Source: DASTSN01 sp035549175 (GTDB taxonomy: Bacteria; Bacteroidota; Bacteroidia; Chitinophagales; Chitinophagaceae). From it: a stretch of 56,756 nucleotides of DNA. Each line of letters begins with the position of its first letter. The first letter of the stretch is position 1. A program made the position numbers and the translations under genes. The notes beneath the pieces are model-generated. The model was given only the letters and a program-made list of their open reading frames with translations. It made no database searches and was not told the DNA's origin. Location: the NCBI GenBank assembly GCA_035549175.1, contig DASZRL010000038.1, positions 1-56,756 on the forward strand, in the 5' to 3' direction. Of the stretch, positions 50,830 through 56,756 are shown piece after piece.

Positions 50830-53195
50830 AAATTGAAATTCCAGCTGATGGACGGAATGATGCTGCCAATGACTGATAGCTGGTAGGCATGGATCCTCGA
50901 CCCGTCCCGTTTGAAATACAGCGAGTAGACATTGCGGTGCATGTAGACGTTGTAAAACGAAAAGTTCACCACACTGTACCGGCGCTGCTGCAGGAAGCGC
51001 CGGGTATCGTAGGAGAAGGAAACATCCAGCCGGTGATAGGCGGGCAGGCGATCCTCATTACGTACGGAGTAGTTGGTGACGATACCCCCGTTGATAAAAT
51101 ACGAGCCGTCCGGGTAGGTGGCCGGCCGCCCGCTGGTATACACAAAATTGGAGGCGAATTCCCAGCCCCTGCCCAGTTTCAGGGAGGTGGCCAGTACGAA
51201 ATTATGCGGGCGGTCGGCATTGCCGGGAAAATAAGCGCCCCCGTTCACCTGCTCCTTGATGAAAGCGGCCAGGACCTGGGTATAGGTTCTGGCATACGTA
51301 TAGGACAGGTTCCCCGTCAGGAGCCCCGTGGTCTTGCGCACGCTCAGTTCCACACCGTATCCATACCCCCGGGAAGGCAACACCTGGGTCTCCAGGGCCG
51401 GGTTCAGGGACAGGGATGCCCCATTCTTGTACTCGATGGAATGGTCGATCCGCTTGTAATAGCCCTCCACCGAGGTCTCAAACTGGTTATCCATGAAATT
51501 GCGGTACAGCCCGGCGGCATACTGGTCCGCTGTTTCCGGTTCGAGGTAGGTATCACTGAGCTTCCAGTAATCCACCGGGGTAACGGACGTCGTATTGGTA
51601 ATGAGATGCAGGTACTGGCGGGTCCGGTTATAGGACAATTTCAGGGAGGTGGCCGGATCCAGCAGGATCCTGAGCAACAGGCGGGGTTCCGCGCCCTGGT
51701 AGGAGCGGATGGTCTGGCCCTTGGTAAACGAAAGGGTATCGGTAATGGATTCCAGGGTGCGGGGCTCCCCCGGGGCGTAAGTGTATTGGGAACGGGGCCC
51801 CAGGTAATCGTAGCGCGTAAACCGGGCCCCGAACTGGATATCCAGGAACCGGGTGATCCGGTTTTCCGTGCTCAGGAACCCGGACCATTCCCGGGCATTT
51901 TCCGGCTGAACCTGGTCGGGTACGATGAAACTGGTTCCCGTAGGCGTCAGGGATCCGGGTTCGATCCGGTAGCGGACCAGGCCCGTCCCCCAGCTGAGCT
52001 TCTGGTTGGGTGCGATGGCGTAGGTCAGCACCAGCTTGCCTTCCTGCTGGCGGATGGAGGAAGCCAGCCGGTAGGTGTAGAACGGGCTCAGGCCCTGGAT
52101 ATAGGACCGGTAGGTGCTGGCGTTGCCCGAAAGGGACAGTGACCAGCGCTTGCCCAGGCTGCTGCGCCAGACCAGGGATCCCAGCAGGTTACGCCAGGCA
52201 TAGGATGTATCCCCGGGGAATCGATACCGGTCATCGCTGTTATAGAGGGTGAGATTGACGCGGTTGCGGTCATCCGGGATATAGCTCAGCTTGAGTATGC
52301 CGTCGTAATAGAACGCATCGCTGCGCCGAACGTCCTCCGGCCCCAGGTTCATCATCAGTTTGGGATAAGCGATCCGGCCCGCGGCCATGACCGTCAGTTT
52401 CTTCCTGATCAGCGGACCGTTGGCCAGCAACCGGCTGCTGACCAGTCCCACGCCCCCGCTGTAACGGAACGTGTCGGTATTGCCGGACCGGGCATTTAAC
52501 AGCATGATCGAGGACAGGCGGCCGCCGTATTCGGCCGGCATGCCCGCCTTGTAGAATTCCAGGTTCTGGATTGCATCGGCGTTAATTCCCGAATAAAAAC
52601 CCAGCAGGTGCGCCACGTTGAATACCGGGGCCCCGTCCAGCAGGATAAGATTCTGGTCGGCGCTTCCGCCCCGCACATAATAGCTGCTGACGGTTTCCCC
52701 GCCGCTGACTATGCCGGGTTGCAGGGTGAGTGCCCGCAGGATATCGGCTTCCCCCAGGACAAGGGGCGTCTTCTTGAGCTGGGACAGGTTGATCCGGACA
52801 TTGCCCATCTGCAGGTCCCTGACCGCGGCGTCCCGCCGGCGGGATTCCACGACAACCTCCTGCAGTTCATATACCGGGTTATGCTTCAGGAAAAAGGTAC
52901 CGGTGGTTTTGTCCAGGACATAAATGGGGGTCTGCAGCCGCTGGTAGGCTACGTGAGTAAACACCAGGTCGTACTGGTCGACGGGCAGCGACAGCGCGAA
53001 GTTCCCCGCTGAATCCGTCAGGGTCTGGAATTGCTTGTTGTAGGCCTGCACGGTAACCCCCGCCACCGGCAGGTGGGTATCATAATCCAGGACCACTCCG
53101 GTGTACCGGACCAGAGTTGGCTGGGCCAGCAGGCCACCCGGGCCGGCCAGCACCGCAACGCCCAGCAGGAGCAGAAAAAGGCCGCGCATGCTCAT
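50826..53195 (-). CDS. TonB-dependent receptor paired with DUF4249
   Basis: A 789-residue receptor. The signal peptide ends in LLAQ (about 25), then a CarboxypepD_reg-like domain (VRYTGVVLDYDTHLPVAGVTV...) and the plug (RGGSADQNLILLDGAPVFNVAHLLGF, an RGG...D motif typical of this group) precede the barrel, which ends with ...PSISWNFNF (C-terminal Phe). It imports or senses an unknown ligand across the outer membrane using TonB energy. It overlaps the DUF4249 gene by 4 bases and lies between the exported amide hydrolases and the GATase gene. An in-frame ATG at 53189 is a possible start as well. Confidence 0.9.
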   Translation of the reverse strand: MSMRGLFLLLLGVAVLAGPGGLLAQPTLVRYTGVVLDYDTHLPVAGVTVQAYNKQFQTLTDSAGNFALSLPVDQYDLVFTHVAYQRLQTPIYVLDKTTGTFFLKHNPVYELQEVVVESRRRDAAVRDLQMGNVRINLSQLKKTPLVLGEADILRALTLQPGIVSGGETVSSYYVRGGSADQNLILLDGAPVFNVAHLLGFYSGINADAIQNLEFYKAGMPAEYGGRLSSIMLLNARSGNTDTFRYSGGVGLVSSRLLANGPLIRKKLTVMAAGRIAYPKLMMNLGPEDVRRSDAFYYDGILKLSYIPDDRNRVNLTLYNSDDRYRFPGDTSYAWRNLLGSLVWRSSLGKRWSLSLSGNASTYRSYIQGLSPFYTYRLASSIRQQEGKLVLTYAIAPNQKLSWGTGLVRYRIEPGSLTPTGTSFIVPDQVQPENAREWSGFLSTENRITRFLDIQFGARFTRYDYLGPRSQYTYAPGEPRTLESITDTLSFTKGQTIRSYQGAEPRLLLRILLDPATSLKLSYNRTRQYLHLITNTTSVTPVDYWKLSDTYLEPETADQYAAGLYRNFMDNQFETSVEGYYKRIDHSIEYKNGASLSLNPALETQVLPSRGYGYGVELSVRKTTGLLTGNLSYTYARTYTQVLAAFIKEQVNGGAYFPGNADRPHNFVLATSLKLGRGWEFASNFVYTSGRPATYPDGSYFINGGIVTNYSVRNEDRLPAYHRLDVSFSYDTRRFLQQRRYSVVNFSFYNVYMHRNVYSLYFKRDGSRIHAYQLSVIGSIIPSISWNFNF

Positions 53196-53305
53196 AAACG
53201 GGTTTTGGCAAAAATTGAAAGGTAAAGGTTCTCCCGTGAACCCCGCCTGGGACCTGGCCGTTTTTCCTGCCGTTCATGGAAAAGGGCGCAAACGGCAAAA
53301 AATGG

Positions 53306-53313
53306 TAGTTTTG
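53306..53313 (+). promoter_or_regulatory. -7 box of GATase gene, near-leaderless
   Basis: TAGTTTTG ends five bases before the ATG at 53319. A leaderless or nearly leaderless mRNA is predicted. Confidence 0.6.
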
Positions 53314-53318
53314 CCCGC

Positions 53319-54161
53319 ATGGTTACTGATTTGAAGCCCCTCCGGGTCGCGATCCTGGATCTCTATGAAGGTCAGCCTAACCAGGGCATGCGCTGCATCC
53401 GAGAAATTTTACAGCAATACGGCATCACCCACCGGCTCCCCATTGAGACGCAGGAGTTTGACGTGCGGCTTCGCAGGGAGGTTCCCGACATGTCCTTTGA
53501 CATCTACCTTTCCTCCGGCGGGCCCGGTTCCCCCCTGGAAAGCCGTTATTCGGACTGGGAGCGCGTCTACTTCGCCTGGCTGAACGAGGTGGAGCGCTGG
53601 AACGCCAACCCGGGCAATGAACTCAAAAAGTTTGTATTCTTCATCTGCCATTCCTTCCAGCTCGCCTGCCGCCATTATAATATCGGCCTGGTCTGCAAGC
53701 GCCATTCCACCGCTTTCGGGGTGTTCCCCGTACACCGCCTCGATGAGGCGCGGGAGGAGCCTGTATTCGAAGACCTGCCCGATCCCTTTTTTGCCGTGGA
53801 CAGCCGGGACTACCAGGTCATCCAGCCCAATCACCGCATCCTGCAGGAGATGGGCGGCTCCCTGCTGTGCATCGAAAAAGCCAGGCCGCATGTTCCTTAC
53901 GAACGCGCCATCATGGGAGTCCGTTTCAATGAATACTTCATCGGAACGCAGTTCCATCCCGAGGCGGATGCACGGGGCATGAGCATGTACCTGCAGCGGG
54001 AAGACAGGAAGCAAACGGTGATCGCAGCCTACGGGGAGGAAAAATGGCGCAGCATGATCGACCATCTCAACGACCCGGACAAGATCCTGCTGACCTATTC
54101 CCGGGTGCTTCCCAATTTCCTGGACCAGGCTACCGCCCAGCTGCTTTCGGTGCCGGCCTAG
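53319..54161 (+). CDS. Class I glutamine amidotransferase-like protein
   Basis: A 280-residue GATase1-family protein. The triad is present: C110 in FICHSFQ and H213/E215 in GTQFHPEAD, with LSSGGPGSP as the oxyanion-side loop. The nucleophile elbow is unusual: the canonical GxCxGxQ is FICHSFQ here, with Phe for the first Gly and Ser for the second, while Cys and Gln are kept. It would take ammonia from glutamine, or cut a gamma-glutamyl amide. It starts almost at its own promoter box and is followed after 60 bases by an ATP-grasp-like gene. The role is unknown. Confidence 0.88.
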   Translation: MVTDLKPLRVAILDLYEGQPNQGMRCIREILQQYGITHRLPIETQEFDVRLRREVPDMSFDIYLSSGGPGSPLESRYSDWERVYFAWLNEVERWNANPGNELKKFVFFICHSFQLACRHYNIGLVCKRHSTAFGVFPVHRLDEAREEPVFEDLPDPFFAVDSRDYQVIQPNHRILQEMGGSLLCIEKARPHVPYERAIMGVRFNEYFIGTQFHPEADARGMSMYLQREDRKQTVIAAYGEEKWRSMIDHLNDPDKILLTYSRVLPNFLDQATAQLLSVPA

Positions 54162-54221
54162 GCCGTGAACGGCCTCCCCGGACCGGCAATTCTTCTTACC
54201 TTTCCCCGGATAAATCAAGTT

Positions 54222-55418
54222 ATGGTTCCTGACCTTCGCGCGGCCTTTAATGCCCAGTTTTCGGCGGCCCGGTATGCCGCCTTCCTGGAAGACCTCGACC
54301 GGGTGCATCCGGGTGCCATTGAATTCCGGGTGGCCGAAACCCCGGTCTTCGTGGATGCGGCGTTCACCCAAAAAATGCTCAGTACCTGCGAGTACATCGT
54401 TGACCAGGTCATCGATCCCCGGTTCCGGGAAATGACCGATCGCGCCATTCCGCCCAACCTGCGGGTGCCTCATGAAAATGGCCATCCGCACTTTATTGCC
54501 TTTGACTTCGGCATCTGCCGCAGCAGCCGGGGGGAATACGAGCCCCAGCTGATCGAAATGCAGGGCTTCCCCACCCTGTTTGCCTTCCAGGTGCTCCTGC
54601 CCGAGCTGAGCGCCCGCCATTTCCCCGCTCCGGAAGGCTACAGTTGTTACCTGGGGGGCCAGGACCGTGCCAGCTACCTGGCCCTGCTGAAGCGGATCCT
54701 CCTCGGTAATCATCCTGCCGAGGAGGTAATCCTGCTGGAAATCTTCCCGCACCGGCAGAAGACGCGGATCGATTTTTACTGCACCACCGATTATACCGGC
54801 ATCCGGCCGGTTTGCCTGACCGAACTGATCCGGGAAGGACGGCGGCTGTATTACCTGCGGGATGGAAAGAAAACCCCCGTACGCAGGATTTACAACCGGC
54901 TTATATTCGATGATCTCCTGCAGCAGTCACCCGAAGTGCAGCAGAAAGGAAACCTTCTATTCGAAGACCTGGATGTGGAATGGGTCCCCCACCCCAACTG
55001 GTTTTACCGGATCAGCAAATTTACCCTGCCCTTCCTGCGGCATCCCTATATCCCCGCCACCTATTTTCTCAGCGAAGTCAAGCAGATCCCGGCTGATCTC
55101 GACCATTACGTCCTGAAGCCCCTGTTTTCCTTTGCCGGGCAGGGTGTCGTGATTGACGTGACCCGGGAGGACCTGGACCGCGTGCCGGATCCAGAGAACT
55201 GGATTCTCCAGCGCAAGGTGCCCTATGCCGAGGCCATACAGACACCGGGTGAGCCGGCCAAGGCGGAGATCCGCATTTTTTACTTCTGGGAGGATGGGAA
55301 GCCCCGCCCCGTTCCCACCAATAACCTGGCCAGGCTCAGCAAAGGAAAGATGATCGGGGTGCGTTACAATAAGGACAAGGTTTGGGTGGGCGGCAGTTTT
55401 TGCTGGTTTGAACGTTGA
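54222..55418 (+). CDS. Divergent ATP-grasp-like protein, unknown substrate
   Basis: A 398-residue protein with features of a distant ATP-grasp enzyme. DHYVLKPLFSFAGQGV (near 290-305) resembles the ATP-binding lysine and glycine-rich loop. WILQRKVPY follows as the adenine-side strand. AKAEIRIFYFWED and the late VPTNNLARLSKGK look like the metal and triphosphate side. The first 130 residues (GHPHFIAFDFGICR, PQLIEMQGFPTLFAFQ) are a separate cap that I do not recognise; EMQG may carry a substrate-binding Glu. The ATG at 54222 is used; the frame is open to 54165 without a better start. It is in an operon with the GATase-like gene, which supports an amide-forming function. Confidence 0.75.
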   Translation: MVPDLRAAFNAQFSAARYAAFLEDLDRVHPGAIEFRVAETPVFVDAAFTQKMLSTCEYIVDQVIDPRFREMTDRAIPPNLRVPHENGHPHFIAFDFGICRSSRGEYEPQLIEMQGFPTLFAFQVLLPELSARHFPAPEGYSCYLGGQDRASYLALLKRILLGNHPAEEVILLEIFPHRQKTRIDFYCTTDYTGIRPVCLTELIREGRRLYYLRDGKKTPVRRIYNRLIFDDLLQQSPEVQQKGNLLFEDLDVEWVPHPNWFYRISKFTLPFLRHPYIPATYFLSEVKQIPADLDHYVLKPLFSFAGQGVVIDVTREDLDRVPDPENWILQRKVPYAEAIQTPGEPAKAEIRIFYFWEDGKPRPVPTNNLARLSKGKMIGVRYNKDKVWVGGSFCWFER

Positions 55419-55450
55419 TGGCTGTCAACTCAGGAGCAGCAGCCAATCCC

Positions 55451-55458
55451 TACCTTTG
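55451..55458 (+). promoter_or_regulatory. Putative -7 box in the gap before the cupin gene
   Basis: TACCTTTG is a full TAnnTTTG match, but it lies 211 bases before the cupin start, so the leader would be unusually long. No -33 element was found. The 55419-55669 gap otherwise shows only a weak GTG-started 39-codon frame (55463-55582). Confidence 0.4.
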
Positions 55459-55669
55459 CGCCGTGCGTGACGTCCAACGTCGTGGAGAATCGCGGTACCG
55501 GAGCCGGGCCGAGCAGGAAGTAACCCGGTTTCAGGCCAACCCGGGGCCATCCGTGGAATTCCCGGAATCCTTCGGGTCGTAGGAAACCTTTCAGCAAGGG
55601 GGGCCGCTTGGGGGGTCCTTTGAACCTGCCAGCAGGACGAGCGGCACGCCCGTTTCCAGACCACACCAT

Positions 55670-56017
55670 ATGTCCCATGCTACCGTTTCAAACGAAAATA
55701 ATATGCAAGATATCCACTCGCTGGCGGCCCGCCAGCTGGCGCCCGGCGTGACAGGGCATTATGTCCATGGGGAAAACCTGACCTTCGGGTATGTACACCT
55801 CAAGCAAGGCAGCCGGGTGCCCCTCCACAGCCATCCGCAGGAACAAAGCACCTACCTGGTATCCGGCCAGCTGGACATGCAGATCGGGGATGCCCGGTAT
55901 TCCCTGACACCCGGCATGGTGCATGTCATTCCCGCCAACACCCTGCACGACGCCTATGCCGTGGTGGATACGGAAGTTATCGACACGTTCAGCCCGGCCA
56001 GGGAAGACTACCGGTAG
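55670..56017 (+). CDS. Small cupin-domain protein
   Basis: A 115-residue single-domain cupin. VPLHSHPQEQSTYLVSGQLDMQIG is the first metal-binding motif, with two His and a Glu-like position. VIPANTLHDAYA supplies the later His. It may bind a divalent metal and act as an isomerase, dioxygenase or small-molecule sensor; single cupins are too diverse to specify. An internal ATG at 55703 (MQDIHSLAAR) is an equally plausible start. It is the last gene on the plus strand after the amide-ligase block and may be related to it, though the promoter gap suggests its own control. Confidence 0.8.
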   Translation: MSHATVSNENNMQDIHSLAARQLAPGVTGHYVHGENLTFGYVHLKQGSRVPLHSHPQEQSTYLVSGQLDMQIGDARYSLTPGMVHVIPANTLHDAYAVVDTEVIDTFSPAREDYR

Positions 56018-56064
56018 CCCGCAGGTTCCGGCAAAGGGACTCCGTTATCCCAAAAGAGAAACCA

Positions 56065-56756
56065 TCAGTCGCGGAATTTCTTTTTGAGTTCGTCCAGTTT
56101 GGCCTGGAAGGCATTCTGCGGGGCGGCCGGCTTGGCCCCGGGACGGGGGCTGCCCGCCCGCTGGCGGGAGGGCCCGCGGGAAGCCTGGCTATCCTGCCCG
56201 CCCGCTGACTCCTTCATGGACAGGGCAATGCGTTTGCGGGCCACGTCTACTTCCAGGACGGTGACCTGCACCTTGTCATTGAGTTTGACTACCTGGGCAG
56301 GGTCGCTCACATAGCGGTTACTGAGGTGCGATATATGGACAAGCCCGTCCTGCTTCACCCCGATATCGACAAAGGCCCCGAAATTAGTCACATTGGTGAC
56401 GATGCCGGGCAGCTTCATGCCGGGCCTGAGGTCCTCCACGCTGCTGATACCTTCGGCGTACCGGAACTCTTCGATCGGGGACCGCGGATCGCGTCCGGGT
56501 TTTTCCAGTTCCTTCATGATATCGGCGATCGTGTATTCACCGGCGGTCTCGCTGACAAAATCCCGGACCCGTATCCGGCGGCGGATCTCCGGCTCCCGGA
56601 TGATGTCCTCCACCGTACAGCCCAGCTGGCCGGCCATGCGTTCCACCAGCGGATAGCTTTCCGGGTGAACCGCCGAATTATCCAGGGGGTGTAGGCCTCC
56701 GGGGATACGCAGGAACCCGGCGCATTGCTCGAAGGCTTTGGGCCCCAGCATGGACA
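56065..56756 (-). CDS. tex: Tex-family transcription accessory protein (5'-truncated)
   Basis: The C-terminal 230 or so residues of a protein that should be about 750 residues long; the frame runs off the window end. SMLGPKAFEQCAGFLRI and NSAVHPESYPLV are the helix-hairpin-helix part of Tex. LPGIVTNVTNFGAFVDIGVKQDGLVHIS is the S1 RNA-binding domain, and a low-complexity Gly/Pro/Ala and Arg-rich linker precedes the final KLDELKKKF helix. Tex proteins bind RNA and influence transcription and RNA decay. The gene converges with the cupin gene, 47 bases apart, with no clear terminator. Confidence 0.93.
   Translation of the reverse strand, partial: SMLGPKAFEQCAGFLRIPGGLHPLDNSAVHPESYPLVERMAGQLGCTVEDIIREPEIRRRIRVRDFVSETAGEYTIADIMKELEKPGRDPRSPIEEFRYAEGISSVEDLRPGMKLPGIVTNVTNFGAFVDIGVKQDGLVHISHLSNRYVSDPAQVVKLNDKVQVTVLEVDVARKRIALSMKESAGGQDSQASRGPSRQRAGSPRPGAKPAAPQNAFQAKLDELKKKFRD

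Noticed and set aside
53409..54752. Open frame of 447 codons antisense to the GATase and ATP-grasp-like genes
   Set aside because: It spans two well-supported genes and their gap, and shows no domain or promoter.

Overview
The window looks like a chromosomal segment of a Bacteroidota bacterium, most likely close to Chitinophagaceae; this is inferred from gene content, not from a database search. The support is repeated TAnnTTTG promoter boxes a short way upstream of genes, almost no Shine-Dalgarno sequences, and typical families: two TonB-dependent receptors with CarboxypepD_reg-like N-termini, DUF4249, DUF5683, an AsmA/TamB-like giant and small outer-membrane beta-barrels. Most of the window is GC-rich. 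Bases 1 to about 3180 are clearly AT-rich and look acquired.

Layout. 1-3063: right-hand end of a defence or restriction-like cassette (tail of an upstream gene, an unknown 146-residue protein, and a GIY-YIG-type nuclease fused to an SF2 helicase). It abuts the 3' end of tRNA-Leu(GAG). 3353-6179: orphan sensor kinase, family 2 glycosyltransferase, small membrane protein, tRNA-Gly(GCC) and tRNA-Leu(TAA). 6394-9702: MprF-type lysyl-phosphatidylglycerol synthase/flippase followed by a VirJ/AcvB-type hydrolase. 9862-15415: TolC/adaptor/CzcA-type metal efflux operon. 15537-20064: LuxE-like enzyme, lipoprotein, UbiA-like membrane protein, M42 peptidase and biotin synthase. 20315-26608: Lon, two outer-membrane proteins, metallophosphoesterase and FMN reductase. 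26758-31884: UPF0173 hydrolase, ParA, ParB, DUF5683, DapB, a small membrane protein and free-methionine-(R)-sulfoxide reductase. 32042-38103: TamB-like protein (apparently with a CTG start) and RibBA, tail to tail. 38296-42529: Oar-like TonB-dependent receptor and an esterase.

The most intriguing part is 42667-56017. An ATP-grasp enzyme and a GCS2-type carboxylate-amine ligase lie at one end. A class I glutamine amidotransferase-like protein and a divergent ATP-grasp-like protein, followed by a cupin, lie at the other. Between them are an isoprenylcysteine-methyltransferase-like enzyme, a proline-iminopeptidase-like lipoprotein, an exported amidase, an exported amidohydrolase and a DUF4249/TonB receptor pair. 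I read this as a candidate system that builds amide-bonded small molecules or peptides and may also degrade and import them; the function is inferred. The window ends inside tex (minus strand, 5' end cut off).

No CRISPR array, transposase, integrase, rRNA or riboswitch was seen. No stretch longer than 300 bases lacks a gene. The larger gaps (6180-6393, 20065-20314, 55419-55669) hold terminators, promoter boxes or nothing recognisable.
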